Translations under genes and position numbers: made by a program
Assembly (NCBI GenBank): GCA_903813345.2
Contig: CAIIXF020000004.1
Location: 26,229,985 to 26,293,984 of the forward strand
Source of the DNA: Owenia fusiformis
Lineage: Eukaryota; Annelida; Polychaeta; Sabellida; Oweniidae
Direction of reading: 5' to 3'
DNA: 64,000 nucleotides
Part shown: positions 49,201 to 58,458 of the stretch, piece after piece
How positions within the stretch are numbered: position 1 is the stretch's first letter
Layout: each line of letters starts with the position of its first letter
The notes under the pieces: generated by a model
Databases searched by the model: none
What the model saw: the letters and a program-made list of their open reading frames with translations, nothing else
What the model was told of the DNA's origin: nothing

Positions 49201-52200
49201 GATATTACACAAAAGGCCACTTTGGTTTTTAAATACCAGTACAAATAGGAAACTAATTTTATTTTTGATAAGTGCATTTCTGTACCATTCATTGTATTAA
49301 AATCATATTTGTATTTGTATTAGGACTTAAAGCTGTAAATTAATACAAAAGTAAAGTTTGGAGGATTTATATATATCGCTAATGACGGTAAAAAGTAAAC
49401 ACATATTTCATTAAACCACTGTACATTCGGGGGCTATACAATGTGTCAATTAAGGAGCATGTTTTGGGGATATGCTGCTTTTGTTGTAGTGGTTTTGTTA
49501 GGATATGTGTACCTCTCTTTAAATCAGGTAAGGTTTTAAAGTAAATATTGCAGGCCAGTTTTTGCCTAGTTCAATTTTCAAAAATATTCCATGGGGGTCT
49601 TCACTTACACAAATTTGGCCCAAAATCGCAGAAAAAATCTCGAAATTATGAAAAACTGCATGATTTTGAAAGAATATTTGGACAGGGGGAGCTCACCCTC
49701 AAGAAAACATGGGGAGCATATTTTGTAGCAAAGTTGAAACCATTATATAATGGGAGCGTTAAAGCTAAAAAGAGTCGTCGGCTTTTTCAACAGATATTAA
49801 CTAACATGTACATGTACCAGGGATTTGCCAAGGGGGGGGTTCAGTTTTCAAAAATTTCCAGGGGGGGTTCACATTTGACAATTTTGGCCCAAATATCTGG
49901 ATTTTCAATAGCAGGGGGCGAGAGTCCAAAATCGCCGTTTGTTTTCTATGATTCGCCGGTTGTCAGTTGCCTTTTCTGTTTTATATTCGGCAATCGGCAA
50001 CTTTATATCCACGGCAATATTTCATGTTATACAGTATTTAGATTTATCAGACTATCTCTTTCGCTAGTATGAAAAAGTACATATATCCCGATGACTTAAA
50101 CCAAATATTTATAAAACCATTTTTTAAAATATCTTCAATCTGCTCTATTTTCTATTTCAGGTACGTGTGACAAAAATAGTATCCAGGATTCCTACACCAA
50201 AAAAGTTATTCACCAAAGTAGTTCTGCATGAGGATTTAATTACTACAGTCTCAACACAAAAATACAGGTTAGGAAAAATAAAGGAGGGATGTAAAAAACA
50301 CAAAATGCTCAACTTTACAAAAACACCGAAGTTGAATAATCCGTACCTTTTCATGTTTGTTGACGAAAAACGTAAAATTGTGTCCTGTCACGTGCAAAAG
50401 GCAGGCAGTACGTTACTTAACAGAATACTTGCTATTCTTATTGGAGATTTGCCAGTTACAAATCCATTGAATATCCCACCATATTTAGCTCACAATCGTA
50501 ACGATTTGAAATCTCTCAATGAATACAAGCCGGCAGATGCAGAACGGATACTTAAAACATACTACAAGTACTTGTTCGTTCGAGACCCACTCTCGAGGCT
50601 GATTTCTTTCTACGAAGATAAACTATATTTCCCTGACAACGAATTCAGGTCTAAGTTTGGGAGGAAAATGATATCTGTTTTTCGACCTAATGCGAGTGCA
50701 AAATCATTGAGATGTGGACATGATGTTACATTTAAGGAACTTTTCAATTCTGCAATCAATGCTGGAATTTTTGATAGTCGCCCTGCTTTTGCACACTATG
50801 GGGAACAAATACACGTCTGCCATCCTTGCCAAATAGAGTATGACTTCATCGGTAAACAGGAAACAATGATTTCGGATATCAAAGAATTGTTTCGTCAAAT
50901 CAATGTCAGCCATTTGGTCAACATGACGTCAACCCAGGAACAGCGCAACATCGATGCTATCGTATTCAAACTTCATCCTAGCAAGAATGAGTGGAATAAA
51001 CTAATCCAATGTGAATCACAACGGGAACTTATACATCGAATCTGGGAAGGATTCGTGCATAAAGGTATAATAGATCCAACCATTGGCGCAAATATAACAG
51101 ATAATCAAATACTCAATACAAAGGAAGCAATCTTGCAATTCTTTATCACCGTGGCAACAAAATACAAACCAACCAGAGAACAAAAAGAAAATCACAAAGC
51201 TGAATTAATTAAAGATTTACTTAAACAAATTACTCAAATTGAAATGGATGAATATATGAAACTTTATGAAACCGATTTTGATATATTTGGATATGATCAA
51301 AACAAGTGGCGCAACCTATATGCAAAGGCCCTGAGTCCAACTATAGAACACAGGGCATTATATTAATGTGACAAAATGTCACCACCTAGTCGCAAACAAT
51401 ATTATATTAGAGAATGATTATTATTTGTTGTCATAGTAACAGATATTTTTCAAAGTGTGAAAACCTCTTAAAATAAAGATCTTTATGATTACATGACTTT
51501 GTAGTAAAAGTAAACATTCATTATTACTTGTTGTCGTGGTAACAGCTGTTGCAAAATGTGAAAACCTCTGAAAATAATGAAAAACTTCTATTTGATTACT
51601 TGAATTTGAAGTGAAAGTAAACATTCCTTGTTATTATATATCTGTTGTCATGGTAACAAATATTGTCTTAAATGTGAAAACATCCTAAAATGTCTGTTAT
51701 ACCTTTCTATGTGTTCACTGTATGTATTTCAATTTTTTCAAGCCAGTTATTTCGCAAGAAAAGAAAGAAATGTTTAAAGTCCCATAAATCATTGGCATAG
51801 TAACCAATATTATCTAACCTCTGAAGGTTTTTATAACATGCCTATAGTTGGTCACTGTATAATTTCAAGTTAATCTAGATACTTACTTGGCATAAGCTTT
51901 CTCTAGTAAGGCGCTCCAAAACTCATTCTTGGATTTTGATTGGACAAAAATCAATTTGCCATTCCTTGTTGGTAACAAATCATCAATAACGACATCTTGC
52001 CAAACACCAAATCTTGCAAATGTGAAATGGAAAATGCCGGCATAATTTGAGGAAAATTCTTGATCTTTATGGTCTGGCACAACCTGAAAGGGAAAGAAAG
52101 GTGGTATTTTTTGTTTCTTAGAAATGTGAATCGTTATATTGTTACAGTTTATGAAGTTCTGTTTGGTAGTCTGTATATGGGTAGCTCTGAAAGGTGTTTA

Positions 52201-54604
52201 AAATTTGAATACTCTTTCCTTTTTCTATGTTTTGGTTTTTAAAACATGGCCCACTCATGTGTTTTATACAATTTTTCTCAAAACATTGAATTAATTACAT
52301 AATTTTCCTTTCATTTCAATACAATTTAGAGTGTTCCATGTACACATATTCCCTTAATTCCTTCATTTTTTCTATATTCAAAACATGGTCTCATTTGTTT
52401 TACATCATTCCTCTGTAAAATCTTGAATAAATTCCTTTATTGTCTCACATTTTTACACAATTAGGAGTATTAACCACAGATATATATTCACTTGATTTCC
52501 TGTTGATTTCATTCTTTTGTCCACATTTTGGATTTTAAAATCCGACCACCAGCAACAAATACATACCTTTTTCCAAAGTGAGTCATCACTGGCTATACAA
52601 GCGCAAGCTGCTATGAATACATACCTTTTTCCAAAGTGAGTCATCACTTGCTATACAAGTGCAAGCTGCTATGAATACATACCTTTTTCCAAAGTGAGTC
52701 ATCACTGGCTATACAAGCGCAAGCTGCTATGAATACATACCTTTTTCCAAAGTGAGTCATCACTGGCTATACAAGCCCAAGCTGCTATGAATACATACCT
52801 TTTTCCAAAGTGAGTCATCACTGGCTATACAAGCACAAGCTGCTATGAATACATACCTTTTTCCAAAGTGAGTCATCACTGGCTATACATGCACAAGCTG
52901 CTATGAATACATACCTTTTTCCAAAGTGAGTCATCGCTGGCTATACAAGCGCAAGCTGCTATGAATACATACCTTTTTCCAAAGTGAGTCATCGCTGGCT
53001 ATACAAGTGCAAGCTGCTATGAATACATACCTTTTTCCAAAGTGAGTCATCACTGGCTATACAAGTGCAAGCTGCTATGAATACATACCTTTTTCCAAAG
53101 TGAGTCATCACTGGCTATACAAGCGCAAGCTGCTATGAATACATACCTTTTTCCAAAGTGAGTCATCGCTGGCTATACAAGCGCAAGCTGCTATGAATAC
53201 ATACCTTTTTCCAAAGTGAGTCATCACTGGCTATACAAGTGCAAGCTGCTATGAATACATACCTTTTTCCAAAGTGAGTCATCGCTGGCTATACAAGCGC
53301 AAGCTGCTATGAATACATACCTTTTTCCAAAGTGAGTCATCGCTGGCTATACAAGCGCAAGCTGCTATGAATACATACCTTTTTCCAAAGTGAGTCATCG
53401 CTGGCTATACAAGCGCAAGCTGCTATGAATACATACCTTTTTCCAAAGTGAGTCATCGCTGGCTATACAAGCGCAAGCTGCTATGAATACATACCTTTTT
53501 CCAAAGTGAGTCATCGCTGGCTATACAAGCGCAAGCTGCTATGAATACATACCTTTTTCCAAAGTGAGTCATCACTGGCTATACAAGCGCAAGCTGCTAT
53601 GAATACATACCTTTTTCCAAAGTGAGTCATCACTGGCTATACAAGCGCAAGCTGCTATGAATACATACCTTTTTCCAAAGTGAGTCATCGCTGGCTATAC
53701 AAGCGCAAGCTGCTATGAATACATACCTTTTTCCAAAGTGAGTCATCACTGGCTATACAAGCGCAAGCTGCTATGAACCAACAGTTGCCGACCTCCCCTT
53801 GGTCAAAGTCATCGGGACTTGCTCCATCAACAAACAGCTTCGGGTCTTCACTGATTTCCTGAATTCAATGATTATTATTATTTTCTATTATTATTTAAAA
53901 TAATTTTCCATATGATATAGTTTTCATTAATAATTAAACCATATAGATATAAATTATTTTTTTTTAATTTAAAGGGTTTTGAAGTTTACATTTTTGAACT
54001 TCCAAAATAGCTACCTGGATAAGGTGGAAATGGGTTCCATACAGGGGATCAAGTTACATTTTACAAAATACGATGCAATCCTCACAATTTATTTTTGAAC
54101 TCACATGTTTTATCATACCGAGAAAATAGCCTATTCTATGCAATATACAGTATATCAATATACAGTATATCAGGGGATTCGTTAGCAGCAGGCAATTTTC
54201 ACCAGTTGTTTCACAAAATCGCCTGTTGCTTTTAGGGACTTTTCAACTTTTCCATATTAAATTTATAATTTCCATTAATTTTACCTGTTGCTTTCATTTA
54301 TTTAGTCTGTTGTGAGAAATTCTAGTGAAACCCCTGGATATACCTTTAATCATTTTATAAAAGCTAGGTTGGCAAAAAGATGGCAGTCAAGTGACTATGG
54401 TAATTTCAACTCCATGATGTATTCAATTCTTACCCCAGGTCTTTTCCATTCAATATCTTCCGGAACTTCTTGGCTGAAATATATAGAGGATGCTTCTGCC
54501 TTGAAAACTGGATCTGTGAAAAGGTCCCCTTTTGCACGACAATCTTTCTTCAACTGATCATACTTCTGGTCCTTAAAGGGTACAGTTTTGTCAAACACCT
54601 TCAT
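34214..54604 (-). CDS. CAPN5: Calpain-5-type cysteine protease (catalytic domain + CBSW + C2), 12 coding exons
   Basis: Exons (minus): 54604-54434, 53858-53727, 52083-51887, 48434-48248, 47765-47575, 47226-47149, 40695-40515, 39411-39292, 37742-37546, 36392-36274, 35845-35712, 34402-34214. All phases close; 631 aa, against about 640 for human CAPN5. It is a Ca-dependent, mostly cytosolic protease. The catalytic triad is visible: Cys83 in [11 protein letters not shown], His247 in LVKGHAYSI, Asn279 in [17 protein letters not shown]. Residues of roughly 340-510 form the beta-sandwich domain, and a C2 domain ([19 protein letters not shown]) replaces EF-hands, as in the TRA-3/CAPN5/CAPN6 branch; the intact Cys argues against the inactive CAPN6 type. 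Exons 1, 2, 4, 6, 7, 8 and 9 have tandem repeats on or next to their boundaries. Two introns host opposite-strand genes. Confidence 0.95.
35147..35328. mobile_element. MITE family 1 copy
   Basis: Left cttgcccgtagccagctttt, interior ggtgaaaaactgcatgattt, right tctggataggggcctg. In the last calpain intron. Confidence 0.65.
35482..35592. repeat. About 51-bp tandem repeat (2.3 copies)
   Basis: Unit contains gacgaaatgccagccagggt and atatggtataaaagtataat. It lies in the calpain intron about 120 bp past the exon 11 donor. Confidence 0.8.
37030..37330. repeat. Dispersed repeat also present at 39850-40080
   Basis: Here ttttgtaataccctgccatg and taactacctactcgcatctg; the copy at 39850-40080 carries the same words inverted (cagatgg.., agatgcgagtaggtagttac, catggcagggcattacaaaa). 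Probably a non-autonomous element with one copy each side of calpain exons 8-9. Confidence 0.55.
37759..38012. repeat. About 130-bp tandem duplication at the calpain exon 9 acceptor
   Basis: Two copies containing tttatttcacaaaacacata and gggtttgtgtatattcccaa. The proximal copy begins about 15 bp from the exon 9 boundary (37742), i.e. in its polypyrimidine tract. Confidence 0.8.
38030..38233. mobile_element. MITE family 1 copy
   Basis: Left caggcatgagccaggatttg, core acaattttggtccaaatatg, right ccctgactacgggcctg. In calpain intron 8. Confidence 0.75.
38590..39335. repeat. CAPN5: 63-bp in-frame minisatellite: about 11 copies of the calpain exon 8 end plus donor
   Basis: The true exon 8 ends at 39292 with ..[12 protein letters not shown] and donor aag|gtaagt. 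The same segment recurs about every 63 bp leftward to about 38600, in the same frame (21 codons). Some copies keep a GT donor and others have GC (aag|gcaagt). One unit near 39115 has lost bases and breaks the frame. Long ORFs on both strands here come from the 63-bp period. Confidence 0.93.
40100..40395. mobile_element. Palindromic MITE in the calpain intron
   Basis: Left aactacgttccttggactcg and atctttaacgggacaccacc; right tggtggtgcacagttaaaga and gagtgcaaggaacatagtt. Arms of about 100 bp, non-coding. Confidence 0.65.
40620..41030. repeat. CAPN5: 117-bp tandem repeat: calpain exon 7 start plus acceptor, about 3.3 copies
   Basis: True exon 7 starts at 40695 ([19 protein letters not shown]). 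The segment from inside the exon (tcaatcctcgtaaaattctt) across the acceptor (ggacatcctacaaaaatgaa) into the intron (accaaatcttccaaggttca) recurs near 40757-40873, 40874-40990 and partly 40991-41030, with substitutions in the exon-like part. Confidence 0.9.
41213..41947. mobile_element. Foldback element with G-rich/C-rich ends
   Basis: Left cacgcccagtgattgtgaaa, gggatggagggggggagcag; right ctgctccccccctccgtccc, attcacgatcaccaggcgtg. A second inner inverted pair (gggacggagggggggagggg and its complement) flanks the centre. 735 bp. Confidence 0.75.
43726..43890. repeat. 81-bp tandem duplication upstream of the nested methyltransferase-like gene
   Basis: Two copies containing caaactgcaaccaggcgcgg and ggtgaccctggctcttattg, starting at 43741 and 43822. 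Located about 130-290 bp upstream of the first coding exon, so possibly within its promoter. Confidence 0.8.
44021..45803 (+). CDS. Nested two-exon gene: type II membrane protein with FkbM-like methyltransferase fold
   Basis: Exons 44021-44123 and 44809-45803; phase 1 junction G|CT; 365 aa. A second in-frame ATG is at 44033. Exon 1 encodes a short basic cytosolic end and a hydrophobic stretch ([18 protein letters not shown]), a probable signal anchor. The luminal part shows [20 protein letters not shown] (SAM-site-like glycine motif), [16 protein letters not shown] (acidic motif II of FkbM-type methyltransferases) and [12 protein letters not shown] recognise the fold class but not the substrate. 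It lies antisense inside the calpain intron between exons 7 and 6. A MITE fills most of its own intron and ends 16 bp before exon 2. A poly(A) signal is at 45951-45956. Alternative: a catalytically inactive FkbM-like protein. Confidence 0.8.
44391..44792. mobile_element. Long-TIR MITE (family 3) in the intron of the nested gene
   Basis: Ends tacagtctgttacactgctt and aagcagtgtaacagactgta. A second inner inverted pair (attgtgc.ataatatat, gacatttgtatatttcag and complements) matches the element at 56511-56783. Confidence 0.82.
46050..46278. mobile_element. MITE family 4 ('ttaaggccagtgcacttt')
   Basis: Left ttaaggccagtgcactttgg, right aaagtgcaccctgaccttaa. The interior has gatgatgtgtggaatgagtt. 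A second copy, split by a nested insertion, is at 56345-56905. Confidence 0.75.
46370..46500. mobile_element. Decayed MITE family 1 copy
   Basis: Left tcaggcctgtagccagaatt, core acaactttggcccaaaaatg, with the right half lost. Confidence 0.55.
46880..47140. repeat. 42-bp minisatellite immediately downstream of the calpain exon 6 donor
   Basis: Six copies of ggggaaaatacagtgccaaa plus ctgggccaggtcctttatagtt. It ends about 8 bp from the donor of exon 6 (exon end 47149). The period is 14 codons, so both strands show long ORFs; these are not genes. Confidence 0.9.
47240..47440. repeat. About 82-bp tandem repeat at the exon 6 acceptor
   Basis: About 2.5 copies of a unit with ctggaataaatttacaatga, tgtacagggtatccat and aagagacttaatgaacacct. 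The first copy starts in the acceptor of calpain exon 6 (gaactgaaataaatttacaa at 47223-47242). Confidence 0.75.
47848..47963. mobile_element. MITE family 2 copy
   Basis: Left acgcaaaatgtcaccacctg, right cttgtggtggtgacat; contains ccatttgttacatac and gttggagactata. About 85 bp upstream of the exon 5 acceptor of calpain. Confidence 0.65.
48420..48560. repeat. CAPN5: About 61-bp duplication of the calpain exon 4 start and acceptor
   Basis: ctaccaaacaatctagaaat occurs at the true boundary (exon start 48434) and again at 48483-48502; a third degenerate trace (atcaaacaatcgaac) follows near 48557. Confidence 0.75.
49441..51366 (+). CDS. Nested carbohydrate sulfotransferase (CHST8/11-like, sulfotransfer_2 family), two exons
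   Basis: Exons 49441-49527 and 50161-51366; phase 0 junction; 430 aa. Exon 1 encodes an N-terminal anchor ([19 protein letters not shown]), giving a type II Golgi topology. The PAPS-binding signatures are visible: 5'-phosphosulfate loop [15 protein letters not shown] (about residues 105-119) and 3'-phosphate motif [18 protein letters not shown] (about 166-183). Family members sulfate chondroitin/dermatan or GalNAc; the acceptor cannot be told from sequence. The gene is intact and antisense inside the calpain intron between exons 4 and 3. Its own intron holds two MITE family 1 fragments. A poly(A) signal is at 51472-51477. Confidence 0.9.
49548..49690. mobile_element. MITE family 1 fragment in the sulfotransferase intron
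   Basis: Contains caatttggcccaaaatc-like core (acaaatttggcccaaaatcg), aaaaactgcatgattttgaa and ggacagggggagctc. The ORF reading through it from 49548 is not a gene. Confidence 0.6.
49815..49900. mobile_element. MITE family 1 half-element
   Basis: Left part only: ccagggatttgccaaggggg, tttccagggggggttcacat, acaattttggcccaaatat, then an abrupt end. Confidence 0.6.
51424..51700. repeat. About 105-113-bp tandem repeat downstream of the sulfotransferase
   Basis: About 2.5 copies with ttgttgtcatggtaaca, aaatgtgaaaacctct and gaagtgaaagtaaacattc. Confidence 0.75.
52557..53780. repeat. CAPN5: 58-bp minisatellite: 21 copies of the calpain active-site exon end plus donor
   Basis: acatacctttttccaaagtg starts at 52561 and recurs every 58 bp exactly to 53721; the last one is the true exon 2 end (exon end 53727, [12 protein letters not shown]|gtatgt). 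Each unit carries the last 42-45 coding bases of exon 2, the donor gtatgt and a tattcatagcag segment that could serve as an acceptor. Copies differ by few substitutions (cactgg/cgctgg, gcgc/gtgc), implying recent amplification. Confidence 0.96.
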
Positions 54605-55110
54605 TTTGAATCAATCCTAGAAATACATAGCTATTACTGTACACGTAGCAAACATTTAAAGGTCCTGTGTAAAGTTTAAACCACTTTGTGCAAGGTACAT
54701 TAGGACAGCATATACGAGTTCAGAGTAACTTATACCAAAGATGTTAATTTTGAATCAACCATAGATCTGAAATACATGGCTATTACTGTACACGTAGCAA
54801 ACATTTAAAGGTCCTGTGTAAAGTTTAAACCACTTTGTAAAAGGTACATTAGGACAGCATATACGAGTTCAGAGTAACTTATACCAAAGATGTTAATTTT
54901 GAATCAACCATAGATCTGAAATACATGGCTATTACTGTACACGTAGCAAACATTTAAAGGTCCTGTGTAAAGTTTAAACCACTTTGTAAAAGGTACATTA
55001 GGACAGCATATACGAGTTCAGAGTAACTTATACCAAAGATGTTAATTTTGAATCAACCATAGAAATACATGGCTATTAAATATACTGTAGCTAACATTTA
55101 AACGCCCCGT
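54592..55110. repeat. CAPN5: 149-bp tandem repeat overlapping the calpain start exon leader
   Basis: About 3.4 copies, with ggtcctgtgtaaagtttaaa at 54660, 54809 and 54958. The first unit reaches into the sequence just upstream of the ATG at 54604 (tttctag|gattgattcaaa on the minus strand), a probable acceptor of a leader exon. The copies have lost the ATG. Confidence 0.85.
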
Positions 55111-55129
55111 GTAAAATTCAAAGTACTTA

Positions 55130-55620
55130 AAGCAAGAGGCTTTTTTAATGATAATTTTAATACAAGTTACTTAAAGCAGATATGAAATGGTATTTTTAAC
55201 CTAAAAGGAATCAATATAATTTTTTGATAGATGTATTTGGACATGTTTTCTCATCAGTAGTGTGGAAATTATTTTACTCTAACGATCGTTATTAGCTGCT
55301 TAATAAGCAATATTCGAATTGGTTGTGATGTTATTGGCCCCCACATGATCTCTCACTGGTCCCCACATGGCCCGTTTTGGTCCATTGGATCATGACGTCA
55401 TAATGCCGAAATGTTTTGTTATTAGTTTACACAACAATCCTATGGTTGCCATGGCGTTGTGATTACTAAGAAACCAATAAACCAAAGCTATATTTTGTAT
55501 ATGACGTTACTAATCACGTGGGGGCCAATTTGATTAATCAGTTAGTTTTATTTTGTTATCTATGACCGTTAGCAGTTATCTAACATTTATTTTATAATGG
55601 CTATCGCAAGAACTCTACGT
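55130..55620. other. Upstream intron/leader region with inverted segment
   Basis: attggcccccacatga near 55333 and tcacgtgggggccaat near 55514 are inverted, suggesting a decayed foldback. No coding exon is seen between the calpain start exon and about 57.2 kb. Confidence 0.45.
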
Positions 55621-56344
55621 TGGGCTTACAATGGAGAAAACCGCGTTTTTGTAGCTGCAAGTTGAGAAAAGTTATTTCAGTTGTCCTTTAAGAGTACTTT
55701 TTGTCAAAAATGTTAAATTCTGAATCAACTCTAGAAATATATAGTCACTACACGAGAAAAAAAAAAATATTGCATTGACCTGCTTTGAAAGAAAATTGCC
55801 AAAATTATAATATAATGCCATTAGACCATCAACACATGTACATCTGGACAACTACATGTACTATGTAGATCTAAATATATTGCATGGGGAAGAATAGTAA
55901 AACCTGTTCAATCCGAACACCTCTCGGACCAGCAAAAAGTGTTTGGACTAGCAGGTGTTCATATTTCAAGGTTGTAAGTCAATGGAAGACTACAAATAGG
56001 GGACCAAGAAAAAGTGTTCACATTGAAAGGTGGTCGGATTAGAGAGGTGTTCAGATATACAGGTTTCCCAATAATTAAGGTACTGCATGATGTAGATTTT
56101 TCTTGTTGGTAAATATTGGAAATACTTCTTACATTTTTATGTGGATATTTATGATTGATCGAAAAATTACTGATATTGATATTACATCTATCTAATATTT
56201 CTCAGTTTTTGTGAAAGTTAGGATCAACATCAACTTTGCATGGAGCCAAGACCCATGTATTAATATGTACAGTTATCCTGTACTTGAAAGATAAAGGGAG
56301 CCTAGACTTAGACTACATATGCATGGAGCTGAGTATTTTTCTAT

Positions 56345-56905
56345 TAGGGCTGGTCCATTTAATCAGCAGGTAGGTTCAATTCTTGCAGTTTCACACAAAT
56401 TTGAGCACTTTGAGCACTAATTTCAGATAAACATAACTCATTCCACACATCATCTAAACAGCCCATTTCACTGTTTTATTTCGTCAATAAAACCCCAAAA
56501 ATCAGGAGACCATTGTGCAATAATATATGGAAAAGTATATTCATATTATACATGAATGACATTTGTATATTTCAGATTATTTAGTTTTTTGTGCAATAAG
56601 CCTATGCCCTCTTGTAATTTAGAGAATTTCAGCCATGTTAATCTTTTTGAAAATACAATGGTGGAGAAGCATCAAAATATAAGAGGCCACATACTTTATT
56701 AGCCAAACTAGAAGCAATCCAAGATATACAAATGTCATTCATGTACAATAGGAATATATTTTTCCATATATTATTGCATAATGATCTTTTGATTTATATT
56801 TTTAGATTCTACTTATGAAATAAAACAATGAATTCTTGCACAAAAGATGCCAACGTACCGAAACTGTTATTATCAAAAAATTCCAAAGTGCACTCTGGCC
56901 TTAAT
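56345..56905. mobile_element. MITE family 4 copy interrupted by a MITE family 3 copy
   Basis: Outer ends gggctggtccatttaatc and aaagtgcactctggccttaa. aaacataactcattccacac and tgcacaaaagatgcc match the intact copy at 46050-46278 in reverse orientation. The inner 56511-56783 segment (attgtgcaataatatatgg ... ccatatattattgcataat) interrupts it. Confidence 0.75.
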
Positions 56906-57258
56906 CCTAAATTGTCAAACATGAAACCCAGTGTTTTTAATGAACAGACCTTGACAAAAGCTGTCTACGCATTATGTGCCTGAGGGGGTGTAAATTTGTG
57001 TCTAAATGTTTCAATCGATAAAATAGTCAACATTTGGAAACTACCTGGTTCTTTCTGATATTTGCTACGGACATTGCATGAAGATGAAACATGATATGAG
57101 CATAGCAACTCCTTTGATTGATTAGAGATTTTAAAAAAAACATGACAAAAAAAGTACTTTCTCGTAATAATTCGACTTCTTTAACCAATTTATCCTCTAA
57201 TATAGACAAATGAGTTAAGGTTTGATGGCAGGTGTAAAGTAAAACAAATATAACTTAC

Positions 57259-57340
57259 AACTGCAAAGGCAATATCACAAAAACCTGGAAACTTTGTATT
57301 TATTCTATGAAAACATTGCCGCCATGTCTAAACAAATCAC
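57259..57340 (-). other. Candidate 5' UTR exon of the calpain gene
   Basis: On the minus strand a sequence from about 57340 (gtttagacatggcggcaatg) ends at a good donor, tgcagtt|gtaagttat, at 57259/57258. It would join the leader acceptor before the ATG at 54604. Inferred, no transcript evidence. Confidence 0.35.
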
Positions 57341-57600
57341 AGCGCCCTCTTTCGATTGACAGGTGGTTTTATCTCACACCACAGTTACGAATTTGCATTA
57401 ACTCATTTTATACGCCTTTTAATGTAAATAATGGTAAATATATAATATAATATAGCTGTTCTTGACAAATATCTAGCATTTATTTGCTTTTCTATTCCGC
57501 ATTTCCTCATATTTATGTCTGACAATACGGAGCGTTTATTGCTCTGATCACTACGTTGCGTAATTATAATGCATTTTCATTGCCTCGGTCTCATCATAAA
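57340..57600. promoter_or_regulatory. Probable divergent promoter, calpain / PP2A B''
   Basis: About 260 bp between two back-to-back candidate leader exons: the minus-strand donor at 57259 and the plus-strand donor tttg|gtaagt at 57624. No TATA box evident. Confidence 0.4.
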
Positions 57601-58182
57601 CTTCATTTCAATATTTTGAATTTGGTAAGTATGTTTTGCCCATTCCTCTACTTTGAAGCATGAAGCATCTGATGCAGAATGTTGGTATACTGTAAACGTC
57701 TTTATTGACTCCAGAGAAAATATTGACCATGTTATACACAAACTTCTCATACCATCTTAGATTTTTAGTGCATGCTACATTTTTGAAGAAAATTCCTTGA
57801 GTGATTGATTCAGTGGGGCTTCAGTCAATCAATGAGTGAAATAGCCTAGACTTATCCGGTTCCTTCGAGCATCATACGTTGTCTATTTCGTTACATAATG
57901 GAAAAATTTGGCTAGTACAGTGTAACTGATAAAAATGACTAGGTCATACTTCAATAAATTTCAGAAGATTCTTTTAGTGGACAAAAAAAACTACAACTTT
58001 TTTCCCAGTCTGATACTGCATTGGTAGAATTAAAAATATAAGACATAGACTAGTGAAAGGTTGAGGCTGTCGACTACCTTTAGAAGTAAATAAACATTCA
58101 TGAATGTCAGTAGTACATAGACTTTATAGCATCAACCATCTTGACAACCACAGGAGTGATCTTGGATGTGGCGATTGGCGAT

Positions 58183-58458
58183 ATAGGGCAAAGGAGTGTA
58201 ATGTCGACGTGTGGGGTGATGTTGACATAATAGACGGGGTAACTTCGACACTTACGTATTAGAAGTAGAATTTCCGTTTTCCGCCATGTTTGATTTCTGG
58301 AAAAATTAAAATCTCGCGAGATCTCGATCCATGCGAGAAAAAAAACATGGGTTCCCCCTAGATTGGAAATTAGAGCAAATAAACAACAAGGTGTCGAAGT
58401 TACCCCACATGTCGAAGTTAGCCCAAAATGGTGTCGACGTTACACCCCTTCACCCTAT
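58183..58458. mobile_element. MITE with 'aggagtgtaatgtcgacg' ends
   Basis: Left atagggcaaaggagtgtaat, gtcgacgtgtgggg; right ccccacatgtcgaagtt, cgacgttacaccccttcacc. Repeated gtcgaagttacccc words in both orientations. In the leader intron of the PP2A gene. Confidence 0.7.

Noticed and set aside
49548-50072. 174-aa plus-strand ORF upstream of the sulfotransferase
   Set aside because: Runs through two MITE fragments within the intron; the true N-terminus is the anchor exon at 49441-49527.
52557-53780. Regular 58-bp repeats resembling a CRISPR array
   Set aside because: There are no unique spacers; the entire unit repeats, and it is a copy of a calpain exon edge in an animal gene.
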